From: Oasisia sp. SBJ-2009
Lineage: Eukaryota; Annelida; Polychaeta; Sabellida; Siboglinidae
Assembly: GCA_964017155.1 (NCBI GenBank)
Contig: OZ024854.1
Coordinates: forward strand, 52,494,096 to 52,558,095
Length of the DNA: 64,000 nt
Direction of reading: 5' to 3'
Positions within the stretch are counted from its first letter, which is position 1, and each line of letters begins with the position of its first letter. The notes under the pieces are model-generated. The model was not told where the DNA came from and made no database searches. It worked only from the letters and a program-made list of their open reading frames with translations. Position numbers and translations under genes: made by a program. Positions 1 to 13,759 of this stretch are shown here, one piece after another.

Positions 1-206
1 AGTTGGGCAGGCATTACATGTGATCTTGAAACAGAAATGTTGATACTGACAATGCATTTTAAAAAGTATCTGAAAGTATTTGAAAAAGTCAAATACATTA
101 AGGAAGTATTTAAGTACAAATACAAATACTTTTTATTCCTAAAGGTCAAATACAAATACTTTGAAAATAGTATTTTTCAAATACAAATGTATCTGATCCA
201 TGTCTG
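1..206. mobile_element. AT-rich terminal fragment of a probable DNA transposon
   Basis: The stretch is built from repeated, partly inverted copies of aaatacaaatact, ending near 206 in tgtctg, the complement of a cagaca-type terminus. Such AAATACAAATACTTT-rich ends occur in non-autonomous hAT-like elements. The other end is not identifiable, so this is a tentative call. Confidence 0.35.
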
Positions 207-214
207 ACATCTAG

Positions 215-2363
215 TACTCAGTACTACAGATGTATCTCTACTACTGTATCATCTTGCTCTACTACTACGGGTGTATCTCTACTACTGTATCATCTTGCTC
301 TACTACTACGGGTGTATCTCTACTACTGTATCATCTTGCTCTACTACTACGGGTGTATCTCTACTACTGTATCATCTTGCTCTAGTACTATGGGTGTATC
401 TCTACTACTGTATCACCTTGTTCTAGTATTACGGGTGTATCTCTACTACTGTATCATCTTGCTCTACTACTACGGGTGTATCTCTACTACTGTATCATCT
501 TGCTCTACTACTACGGGTGTATCTCTACTACTGTATCATCTTGCTCTACTACTACGGGTGTATCTCTACTACTGTATCATCTTGCTCTAGTACTATGGGT
601 GTATCTCTACTACTGTATCACCTTGTTCTAGTATTACGGGTGTATCTCTACTACTGTATCATCTTGCTCTACTACTACGGGTGTATCTCTACTACTGTAT
701 CATCTTGCTCTACTACTACGGGTGTATCTCTACTACTGTATCATCTTGCTCTACTACTACGGGTGTATCTCTACTACTGTATCACCTTGTTCTACTACTA
801 TGGGTGTATCTCTACTACTGTATCATCTTGCTCTACTACTACGGGTGTATCTCTACTACTGTATCATCTTGCTCTAGTACTACGGGTGTATCTCTACTAC
901 TGTATCATCTTGCTCTACTACTACGGGTGTATCTCTACTACTGTATCATCTTGCTCTACTACTACGGGTGTATCTCTACTACTGTATCATCTTGCTCTAC
1001 TACTACGGGTGTATCTCTACTACTGTATCATCTTGCTCTACTACTACGGGTGTATCTCTACTACTGCATCATCTTGCTCTACTACTACGGGTGTATCTCT
1101 ACTACTGTATCATCTTGCTCTACTACTACGGGTGTATCTCTACTACTGTATCATCTTGCTCTACTACTACGGGTGTATCTCTACTACTGCATCACCTTGC
1201 TCTACTACTACGGGTGTATCTCTACTACTGTATCATCTTGCTCTAGTACTACGGGTGTATCTCTACTACTGCATCATCTTGCTCTACTACTACGGGTGTA
1301 TCTCTACTACTGTATCATCTTGCTCTAGTACTACGGGTGTATCTCTACTACTGTATCATCTTGCTCTACTACTACGGGTGTATCTCTACTACTGCATCAT
1401 CTTGCTCTACTACTACGGGTGTATCTCTACTACTGTATCATCTTGCTCTAGCACTACGGGTGTATCTCTACTACTGTATCATCTTGCTCTAGTACTACTA
1501 CGGGTGTATCTCTACTACTGTATCATCTTGCTCTAGTACTACTACGGGTGTATCTCTACTACTGTATCATCTTGCTCTAGCACTACGGGTGTATCTCTAC
1601 TACTGTATCATCTTGCTCTAGTACTACTACGGGTGTATCTCTACTACTGTATCATCTTGCTCTACTACTACGGGTGTATCACTACTACTGCATCATCTTG
1701 CTCTACTACTACGGGTGTATCTCTACTACTGTATCATCTTGCTCTAGTACTACGGGTGTATCTCTACTACTGTATCATCTTGCTCTACTACTACGGGTGT
1801 ATCTCTACTACTGTATCATCTTGCTCTAGTACTACTACGGGTGTATCTCTACTACTGTATCATCTTGCTCTACTACTACGGGTGTATCTCTACTACTGCA
1901 TCATCTTGCTCTACTACTACGGGTGTATCTCTACTACTGTATCATCTTGCTCTAGTACTACGGGTGTATCTCTACTACTGTATCATCTTGCTCTACTACT
2001 ACGGGTGTATCTCTACTACTGTATCATCTTGCTCTAGTACTACGGGTGTATCTCTACTACTGCATCATCTTGCTCTACTACTACGGGTGTATCTCTACTA
2101 CTGCATCATCTTGCTCTAGTACTACGGGTGTATCTCTACTACTGTATCATCTTGCTCTAGTACTACGGGTGTATCTCTACTACTGTATCATCTTGCTCTA
2201 GCACTACGGGTGTATCTCTACTACTGCATCATCTTGCTCTAGTACTACGGGTGTATCTCTACTACTGTATCATCTTGCTCTACTACTACGGGTGTATCTC
2301 TACTACTGTATCATCTTGCTCTAGTACTACGGGTGTATCTCTACTACTGTATCATCTTGCTCC
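215..2363. repeat. 41 bp minisatellite, about 52 copies
   Basis: The unit includes gtgtatctctactactgtat and a ctctactactacgg half, with common tactac/tagtac and tgtatc/tgcatc variants and occasional 3 bp insertions. Because 41 is not a multiple of 3, the open frames cycle every 41 residues; they are not proteins. The array lies in the last visible SARNP-like intron, just past the exon 10 donor. Confidence 0.97.
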
Positions 2364-2379
2364 AGGACTGTGGACATAC

Positions 2380-2463
2380 ATCAGTGTCTGTATCAGTCAC
2401 TCCAGCTGCTGCGTTCGCTCCAAATCTCATCTTCCTCTTCAATAATTTTTCATCTGTTTCAAT
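2380..2463 (-). CDS. SARNP: SARNP-like exon 10 (RFG motif 5)
   Basis: The acceptor is gttcag and the donor gtatgt. The 28 codons begin IETDEKLLKRKMRFG and end TDTDTD. The donor lies about 17 bp from the start of a 2.1 kb 41 bp-unit array. No following exon is visible between the array and position 1. Confidence 0.8.
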
Positions 2464-5400
2464 CTGAACAAAGCAACACACATTATACAAGCAACTATAG
2501 ACAAAATTGTATTTTGTTTACAAGGACAGGAACATTGTTGTGACAAAACTTGGTGTTTGAAATTGTCAAGCAAGCAAATAAATCACCCCTAAAATGTTGC
2601 TAAGTGAATTACCAATTTGTATCTGTTAACAACATTGTCGTATCTGAAACAAAACTTACACTACATACATGGCTATATTAGATGACTTGATATTAATGAC
2701 TCATGCTTGTTATGTTAAGACAGACAACCACTTTTGAACAAATAGGTGTGTTTAGCTGAACAAATAGGTGTGTTTAGCTGAACAAATAGGTGTGTTTAGC
2801 TGAACAAATAGGTGTGTTTAGCTGAACAAATAAGTGTGCTTAGCTCTGTAGAATTGGGCATCTCCAGTCAGAAGCATATGATAAAAAACATTCCATTGAT
2901 GAAAGCTTTGCATAAAGTAATAGGGAATCAAATATTACACACAAATATGGCCAAAATGTTTGAAAATGAATACAACCTTCAAAATAACGTCTCGCATTAG
3001 CCAAACAGATTATTATTTAAGATGCCATACAGACGAATACCAAATTTTCCAATTGTAAAGAGGTTGGTGCAAAGTTGCAAATGTAATAAGACCCGGTAAA
3101 TAAACTTAGCTTCTTGCAGACTTCAGCAGAACAGTAAAACACCTTTGACTGTCTCTGAGCATGAATGGACACTGCAATCACTGCCATACCTTCCCACAGC
3201 ATCAATGTCTAAGTCATGACTGCACTCAACTGCTATACAAGATTGAAACGTTTAAAAAGTAATCTACTGGAGTTATAAACGACTGACCTTAGACAGTGTA
3301 GTGGACGTGACTGTGCCAAACCGTTCTGCACGCTTCTTCAACTTCTCAGTCACTTCCGTCTGTCACAACATGACACATTAATGTTCTAGTATCAACAATG
3401 GCATACTGTAGTCACAGTAAAGCAAATTGCAACATGCCACAAATTACACGTGGTAAAACACTGTAATTTTATTCTATAAATAGAAACTCTTGTCATGCTG
3501 TTTAATGGTCCATTAGCAATTACATATTACAGTGGAAGAGAAGTAACTCATGTTACAAAATGGGGTAATGTAGTAACGTAAAAATAGTCATCATCATGTA
3601 TGAATAAATGGTGATAATTAACTACATAATTAACGTACAACATAAGTTAAACAGTTGTATGGGAAAATTTTGATAATTAACTCCAAGATTAACATACAAC
3701 ATAAGTTAAACAATTGTAAACTTGCAATAAAACATTTCTCTCACCGTTGGTTTGCTGGTCTCATCTATTCCAAATCTTCCTGCTCGCAATTTCAACTTGT
3801 CTGTTTCAGAAGTCTGGAAATATACATAAGAACATGTGACTCATCCAGTAATTTAAAGATATACCCATTTAAGTTAGTATATGAGGACTGTTGTGAACGT
3901 TTCAGTTTTCTTTGCTGTCTTAAGTCTTAATAATAACAATTATAATAGTAACTCTAAATGTTTATTATATGTGTCTGTATGTTTATATTGATATATCTAT
4001 ATATCTATATATATCTATATCTATATATATCTATATATATATATATATATACACATACATACAGTCACGCCTCGTTATAACGCGACGCTCGGGGTCCGTG
4101 AAATGGAACTGCGTTGTAAAAGGGGTGCGTTATTCATGTTCTGGTATTGCCATAGTCCATCAGGTGGCGCCACTTTCAAACACCGCGTCATCTTCCCGCC
4201 TTAGCAGAAGTAAACAACAAGATGGCGGGCGTTCGTGTTCCAAATGTTTACTTCGGAATATCTCAAGTTACCACGTCTATGTTTTGACAAAACAACTGAC
4301 AGTAATCAAGAATGTGTCTATTATACTAGTTCAAATAGTTTGAACAACTTTGGATGTTTTTTGATGTGATAATTTGACCATTTGCTGCGGGTTTGCGGCG
4401 GTGGCGAATGTAGCAGCAATCGGCCGGCCTAAAATGGCCTGCTGTGTTGTCGAAACAAATTCGTCAAAATAAAAGTTCTCAACGGATTTGATTCATATTT
4501 GTTTTATTTGGCAGCTAATATGTATGGCTACGTTTGTCTCACTTGAAGTAGGAAATGTGTCCGCTCAGTAATTACTTAGCAATGGGATAGTGCGTTTATT
4601 TGTTTCATTTTTTTTGGATGACATTCAGCTAATAATATCACCATGATTTTCCGACATAATATAGATGGTATAATTTTATTATAATAAAGAATTCATTTGG
4701 CAGTAAATGATATATAATTCATATTTTAATAAATAATTCGTATTTCCAGAGTTATGATTTTTATTGTAACAGTATGCAAAACAGAATTTTCGCTGGCCGG
4801 CCGGTCGCAGGGACCTTCATGGACGAAGTAATAACTGGATAGCGTAGCGCGATTTTCTCCCTGGCGGGAAAACATGTCTCCCATGGCGGCAGAAATTCGG
4901 GGTCCACGACCGACCGCGTTACAAGCGATTCGCGTTATAGCGAGTCACGTTATTGCGAGGCGTAACTGTATATATATATATATATTATATATAATTATAA
5001 TATACTGTATATATTGGGGGATGGCATCTACATACATATATTATATATATAATACATATAATTATAATATATATATATATTATATATTACTATTGTAATA
5101 TAAAAAAATGGAGTAGTAAACAATAAGTGCACCTACCCCTGATGTCTCTGATGCTTGAGATTCTGGACTGGACAAACCAAACCTAACAAACACACACATG
5201 TCATTGTTAACAATTCATGCTATGACCTGATTTTGCTTTAGAATTTCATTCATTCTACAGATCTAGTTGAAGTCAGAATTAAATATTTTTGATATCACTG
5301 TAAAGGAATTAATTTGTCAATGGTGTCACCAGTGTCACGATGGTGTCACCAGTGTCATTAGGTGTCACGATGGTGTCACCAGTGTCATTAGGTGTCACAA

Positions 5401-7226
5401 TGTAGATAATAAAATTATATAAAAAATTGGGCCAAGACGCCCTGAAGTCCTTTGGACAACAGAGTGAGTTTACAATTATAAATGAAATGTGTTCTGATGA
5501 ATCATAGTCACTGCCTAGTCTCTTCACCATAATCACCTAATTGTCATTTTGTTCTGGTTAGCCATATTAGATGAATGCAAGGACAGAGCTGGTCATTAGT
5601 GGTTTTAGTCAAGACGGAGTTATCTACTTCCAACCCACATAGCCACCCCAGTAATCAGAATAAAGCTGATATCAATAAAGTGTATGACAGTTCATTCTAT
5701 AGTATAGTCAATTATTGCATTAAACATGTACAGTGATCTTGAAAGACTTGATAAAAAGATAACTTGAATCCTCAAATTGTGCTACGAACAATACATTCCT
5801 TAGTATAGCTATTTCATCACTACTGAAAATACCCATACCCCACAACACCCTACCGTCACCCCACAACACATTACCCTCCCCCGCAACACCCTCCCCTCCC
5901 ACAAAATACACTTGCCTCCCCACAACACCCTACCCTCAGTCCATAACACCCTCCCCTCCCCCACAACACATTACCCTCCTCCATAACACCCTACCCTCAC
6001 TCCACAACACCCTAACCCTCCCCCATAACACCCTACCCTCACTCCACAACACCCTCCCTCCCCTCCCCCATAACACCCTCCCCTCCCCCATAACACCCTC
6101 ACCTCCCCCACAACACCCTAACCCTCCCCCATAACACCCTCCCCTCCCCCATAACACCCTCACCTCCCCCACAACACCCTCCCCCACAACACCCTCCCCT
6201 CCCCCACAACACCCTACCCTCACTCCACACAGATACAGGAGAGGAACAATTCAAACCGTTGTGCTCGGATTGCTTTTTTTGCTTCTTCTGATGACACAAC
6301 CCCAAACTTCTTCGCTCGCTGTGCTATCTTCTGTAACAGTCAAATAGTTTCTTACTGAGCACCATTCAAGTTCAGTCTGTACGTCACACAACTGCATATT
6401 ATGACAGCTAGTAATGTATTCAGTTACAGTAGACATGTGGTGAATGACAACTTATTCAAGCAATAAGTAGGCCTGGGCAAGGAATTTATTATAAAATGTC
6501 ATTTTTGACTTAACACAACTTTTTAACTTATTACTAGAATAACTCACTATTACATGCATCCAAGGACAACAACATGGTCAACATGTACATAAATTATTAG
6601 AGTGGTATGACTAATATTTCCAGAGATATGCCATATTGAAAATGTGGGAATATGTTATTTTAGCAAATTGACACTTGGCAAGAGACAAGCACAAAATTGA
6701 AAAAAGTCACTAAAAGCGATAAAAATATGAATTTGTGAAAGATACATATTATATTCGGATAGTAAAACAAATTTCATTCAGCCATGTCATGTCGTTTGGG
6801 TTTTATATGACGTTTTACTTTTTTTCCTGATTACCTCGGGGGAAAATGTCAAAACTTCAAGGTAGGTAGTATAGATTCAAACAAAAATCTTTACTTTTCA
6901 ACACAGATCAACCAAATTTGGCATGTAATTAGTTTTCAATAGAATTGAGCTATTTCAATTTGTTTGCATAAATTATGCAAATTAGGTATCCAATATGGCC
7001 GCCATGACAGTGAAAATTAGGTCTATTTTGGCCATGCTCTAGCCAAACATATATTAAAGTTACAAACTTTTAATTTAGCACAGGTATTGTTATTATGTAT
7101 ATCTACTGCATGATTTTCACATAAATCATATAATTGTGTTGTTTACGTGAAATAAGAGTTCTTCTAAAATTCTCTATTTTGTGTAACCTTTTGACATAAT
7201 TAACTAATCTATAATTTAGAAACCAT

Positions 7227-7280
<54 letters not shown>

Positions 7281-10200
7281 TATGTATATTATTTGATTAC
7301 ATATTTTGTCCAAATGTAATAAAAGTATTATAAGATTATAATAACATATATTTATAAAATAATTGGTGTTAAATTGAACTACTAATCAGTTTAATAACAA
7401 ATATTGTTATATGTAATATTGATAAATTCCGAAATACATTCCATCGTGTGGGTGAATGAATTTCAAAATGATTTGACAACATACATAATTATAATATTAA
7501 CACAAAAAGATATAAAAACTATGATGTTATGGAATTACGATGCTAGGTCGATCAATTCGTCTCCAAGAATTGTTATTTCTTGTCTCTGCTTTTTTGAAAT
7601 AAAATTGTTGTATACTATTTCAAAGGCATTGTAAATGTAATAATCCACGTGTTGCGCGAATACAAGTAGAAAGTCGGCTTTATCGCAACGGCGCAGACAT
7701 TGCAGCGGCGTATGTTTGTCGTTGGTCTAGCTGAAATAGCGGCGCATTATGCCGAATTTCGTATCAATTACTGTTGTGTGGACAATACAGTTGTAATAGT
7801 TGTCATCGAGTAAAACAACACAACGTGAAAAATATGTTCATAAAGATCGTTTCTCAAGTAAACGGCGAGCTTCGACAGCTTCCTTGACACCCCTCACAAC
7901 AAAGATCGACTAGTCCTGTTAATATCTAGGTCAGCCTATTTCGTTGCAAGGGCAAACCCATAGATTTAGCAACAGGCAAATAGACGAATTATTCGCTATA
8001 AATTATCAATAAAATGCAATACGTTGACCATAAGACAATTGGTAGCTGTTATGTGCCGTGATGTTTAGAAATTGCTAACATACGCGTGGAATACGACATT
8101 AGCGACTTACTTACTACTAACGCGTGCGGCGATCAGCCGAAGACTCGAAGTGTCGCGACTTGGGGAAAAAGTACCACCAGCTTTCAAAGGCGTGCGCCCC
8201 CACAAATAAAATGTTATATTCATAAAATGATATGTACTGGATAGCAAATTTCACGCCGGATCGAATGGTACCACACACTGCGCGATCTGATGCGGAGCGG
8301 CGACGTTGCTCACGAAATACGACCATGACATAAGTTGTCATGTTTAATTGCGTTTTAGCGGACGATTTCTTATTAGTTCAGCGTAGTGTGTATCACCAAT
8401 CGATAGAGCAATAATGTTTCTTCAAAATAAGCTTTATTCTGATTGAATTGGTCAAAAATTGACGCGGCGCAACATTTGAGAAGAAAGCCTATTTTACGCT
8501 TAAATTGTCAGCCTGGTGGTAAACGCGACGAGGCGCTCGCGCTAGCGTAACAAGCATAGAATCTTAGCACAGGCAGCGTGGCGCAACAGGCCGATTTTTG
8601 TTGAGTAGGGGGTCGTTTTAAAATGCTACTGAACGCGTTATATTTTAGGAACAAGAACGAAATTTCGTATACAAAGAGATAACATAATGACGTTTTTATG
8701 CATATAAATTGTATTCCACAACGGTTAATATTTCTATGTGTAAGCAATATGGTTAATTTGACTGAAAAATCCTTGCCCAAGCCTACAATAAGGACCCTAT
8801 ATTTAAAGTGAGACCTCTGGTTAACTTTAAGTTGTACGTGCCTCATGAGAGGGTCTGTCACTCACCTCTTCCTCTGTCAGTCCCTTCTTGATGACTACTT
8901 CACTCTTGTCGGGTGACTCTCCCGCAGCTGCCTCCTTCGTTTCCAGCACATCCCTACTGCATCAACAGCCCAGTCAACACAAGCACCATCACACCTTGCC
9001 ACTGCATCAACAGCTCAGTCAACACAAGCACCATCACACCTTGTCACTGCATCAACAGCTCAGTCAACACAAGCACCATCACACCTTGCCACTGCATCAA
9101 CAGCTCAGTCAACACAAGCACCACCACACCTTGCCACTGCATCAACAGCTCAGTCAACACAAGCACCATCACACCTTGCCACTGCATCAACAGCTCAGTC
9201 AACACAAGCACCATCACACCTTGCCACTGCATCAACAGCTCAGTCAACACAAGCACCATCACACCTTGTCACTGCATAAACAGCTCAATCAACACAAGCA
9301 CCATCACACCTTGCCACTGCATCAACAGCTTAGTCAACACAAGCACCATCACACCTTGTCACTGCATCAACAGCTCAATCAACACAAGCACCATCACACC
9401 TTGACACTGCATCAACAGCTCAGTCAACACAAGCACCATCACACCTTGTCACTGCATCAACAGCTCAGTCAACACAAGCACCATCACACCTGGCCACTGC
9501 ATCAACAGCTCAGACAACACAACCACCATCACACCTTGTCATTGCATCAACAGCCCAGTCAACACAACCACCATCACACCTTGCCACTGCATCAACAGCT
9601 CAGTCAACACAACCACCATCATGCCTTGTCACTGCATCAACAGCTCAGTCAACACAAGCACCATCACGCCTTGCCACTGCATCAACAGCCCAGTCAACAC
9701 AAGCACCATCACGCCTTGCCACTGTATCAACAGCTCAATCAACACAAGCACCATCACACCTTGACACTGCATCAACAGCCCAGTCAACACAAGCACCACC
9801 ACACCTTGACACTGCATCAACAGCTCAGTCAACACAACCACCATCACACCTTGACACTGCATCAACAGCTCAGTCAACACAACCACCCACCATCACGCCT
9901 TGCCACTGCATCAACAGCCCAGTCAACACAAGCACCATCACGCCTTGCCACTGTATCAACAGCTCAGTCAACACAAGCACCATCACACCTTGACACTGCA
10001 TCAACAGCCCAGTCAACACAAGCACCACCACACCTTGACACTGCATCAACAGCTCAGTCAACACAACCACCATCAAGCCTTGACACTGCATCAACAGCTC
10101 AGTCAACACAACCACCCACCATCACGCCTTGTCACAGCATCAACAGCCCAGTCAACACAAGCACCATCACACCTTGCCACTGCATCAACAGCTCAGTCAA

Positions 10201-13200
10201 CACAACCACCATTACGCCTTGTCACTGCATCAACAGCTCAGTCAACACAAGCACCATCACGCCTTGCCACTGCATCAACAGCCCAGTCAACACAAGCACC
10301 ATCACGCCTTGCCACTGCGTCAACAGCTCAGTCAACACAAGCACCATCACGCCTTGTCACTGCATCAACAGCTCAGTCAACACAAGCACCATCACGCCTT
10401 GCCACTGCATCAACAGCCCAGTCAACACAAGCACCATCACGCCTTGCCACTGTATCAACAGCTCAGTCAACACAAGCACCATCACACCTTGACACTGCAT
10501 CAACAACCCAGTCAACACAAGCACCACCACACCTTGACACTGCATCAACAGCTCAGTCAACACAACCACCATCACGCCTTGACACTGCATCAACAGCTCA
10601 GTCAACACAACCACCCACCATCACGCCTTGTCACTGCATCAACAGCCCAGTCAACACAAGCACCATCACACCTTGACACTGCATCAACAGCTCAGTCAAT
10701 ACAAGCACCATCACGCCTTGTCACTGCATCAACAGCCCAGTCAACACAACCACCATCACACCTTGACACTGTATCAACAGCCCAGTCAACACAAGCACCA
10801 TCACACCTTGTCACTGCACCAACAGTTCAGTCAACACAAGCACCATCACACCTTGATACTGCATCAACAGCTCAGTCAACACAAGCACCATCACACCTTG
10901 ACACTGCATCAACAGCTCAGTCAACACAAGCACCATCACGCCTTGTCACTGCATCAACAGCCCAGTCAACACAAGCACCATCACACCTTGACACTGCATC
11001 AACAGCTCAGTCAATACAAGCACCATCACGCCTTGTCACTGCATCAACAGCCCAGTCAACACAACCACCATCACACCTTGACACTGCATCAACAGCCCAG
11101 TCAACACAAGCACCATCACACCTTGTCACTGCACCAACAGTTCAGTCAACACAAGCACCATCACACCTTGATACTGCATCAACAGCTCAGTCAACACAAG
11201 CACCATCACACCTTGACACTGCATCAACAGCTCAGTCAATACAAGCATCATCACACCTTGTCACTGCATCAACAGCCCAGTCAACACAACCACCATCATA
11301 CCTTGCCACTGCATCAACAGCTCAGTCAACACAAGCACCATCACACCTTACCACTGCATCAACAGCTCAGTCAACATAACCACCATCACGCCTTGTCACT
11401 GCATCAACAACTCAGTCAACACAAGCACCATCACACCTTGTCACTGCATCAGCAGCTCAGTCAACACAACCACCATCACACCTTGTCACTGCATCAACAG
11501 CCCAGTCAACACAACCACCATCATACCTTGCCACTGCATCAACAGCTCATTCAACACAACCACCATCACACCTTGCCACTGCATCAACAGCCCAGTCAAC
11601 ACAACCACCACCACACCTTACCACTGCATCAACAGCTCAGTCAACATAACCACCATCACGCCTTGTCACTGCATCAACAGCTCAGTCAACACAAGCATCA
11701 TCACACTTTGTCACTTCAGCAGGTAAACATGATTACTTCATGATCAGTTTAAAGAATGTATATCAAAATAATAATTTGCATACTAGAAATGAGTACAACA
11801 GCATGAGCAGCTGTGTTAAATAAATGATTAATATGTGTCTGTAACAAGTGATAGACCAAAATGTGTCAGCGAATTCCACTGGCAGAGAGGTGTGCATAGA
11901 CTACATGCCTGGCTGCCGGTGTCTTGTCAGTGATGAGTGCTGCTGTAGTCATGATAGACGGCACTTCAGTGACAGGATCTGCCAACACCTCCGCCTCTTT
12001 CGGATCATCAAGGTCATCCTGTTGGTGGATGTCAAGGTCATCCACAGTTGGACAAACAGGTGTTACAAGAAGGTATTATATAAATCATGACTGGTCAGTG
12101 GTCACGGGAGACATAATCAGTCAGGCCCATAGTCAATACAGGAGTTGACCAAGACATCATCAAATTGTTCAAAACGTTCATACAGGTGGTACGTGGTGTG
12201 GTACTATAGAAGTTTTCACGCATGCAAGAGTGTAATTCAACTCTGAATCAAAGGGAATGTGAGAAATCAATTAATGAGTTGGTGTATTTATATTCATATA
12301 ACAGACATCACAGCTTGGCACTTACAAGGGCCAAAAAAGTAGAATGCCTCAAGTGCTGCTTACAACATCTGCAATTCACCCAAGAATGTGGTACTTCATA
12401 TACACTTTACTTACATTCAATACATCATCGCTGACATCCAGATCATCACTTTTCACATCTGAAATAAAGTGATCCAATATAGCCAGTCATATCAAAGGAC
12501 ACCGTCACATCACATCATAATGACAGTAGAAATGCGGCTCCAAACGGATGCAACCAGACACAGGTGACAGCTGAAGTCCAGCATAACAATTCATGTCATG
12601 TGTTTTAGTTTGTTTTAAAATATTAAGAATAGATAAAATGTTGTATTCATGAGAAAAACAGACACACAAACATAATTAGTCCATTTAACAGACTCCACAC
12701 CAAAACTCTCCAGGTGTGGTTTTAAAGTCCATCTAAAGAAAAACGGCCCATTTATGTCAATGTTGTTCCAGTTCCACTTTAGCTCATAAAATAGAATGTT
12801 TCATTAATTACTAAGATGCATCAGTAATATCATTCTGTTTCACAAAGTTACTTTGCTGGCTTCCTCTGGCCATATGCTTTGCAATACTCAACAACTTCGC
12901 GTCATCCACAGATTCTACACTGCCCTGGTAATGACTAATGAGGTCCATTTCAGAAAGTAACAAAACACAAACAAATCAGTTTTATAAAACCAGTGCCACA
13001 GACATGATAGCATAATTCCATAAATGAGCTATTACTAAGAATTGATGTAGTTTCATGTGCCCACTCACCTGCTCCATTTTCCTGTCCAATTGGTTGGAGT
13101 CGTAGTATCAGTTCCGCCTTATTGCCACTAGTGGGCAATCCTCTCTCTTTCAACATCCTCTTCAGGTCTGGGACCTGAAACATGGTGACATTCCAGTAAA

Positions 13201-13710
13201 CAACTCAAGTGATATTTTGGATGATGCTACATGTTGAAATATCACAAGTCTGAGTTTAAAACATCCACATTTTGGTAAACCGCTGATAGGAACCTCCAGA
13301 AAAAAATCAAGACAATAATAGCTTTGCCATGTTTTTGATGGTGCATGTTGATTGTAGGTATAACAGGTAACAAAATACCATTTATCTTCATTTTGTCAAA
13401 CATTACGACAAGGTTTTATTTAAGAAAATGATTCAAAATTTGTGATCTCTGTACAGTGTAGTATATGTTCATATTGGGGTTTGATCACGTAACTGAAATA
13501 CAGTTAAAACTGCTACAACCTTGTAGCCTGTCAAAATATACTTGTGAAAAACATTTCTTAACAACAATATGGTGTGACCTTGTGATGGGTAAGACTTTGA
13601 AATATGTTCTATTCAGCATTACCTATATATAAAAACAGCAAACTATAATAAATATTATTATACTTTTCTATATCATTACAAAAAGATTAGTTATTAATTA
13701 CTGATCATAT

Positions 13711-13759
<49 letters not shown>

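Noticed and set aside
215..2363. CRISPR-like array
   Set aside because: The repeats are contiguous, with no unique spacers, and the genome is eukaryotic; it is a minisatellite.
6900..7060. Similarity between 6900-7060 and 29150-29350 (aatatggccgcc / cggccattttgaattt words)
   Set aside because: Only short AT-rich words are shared by eye; I could not define ends or a common element.
12950..13183. A single 77-residue SAP-domain protein read straight through
   Set aside because: The frame starts inside the intron and runs past a strong donor (gtgagt at 13068). The spliced reading fits SARNP.
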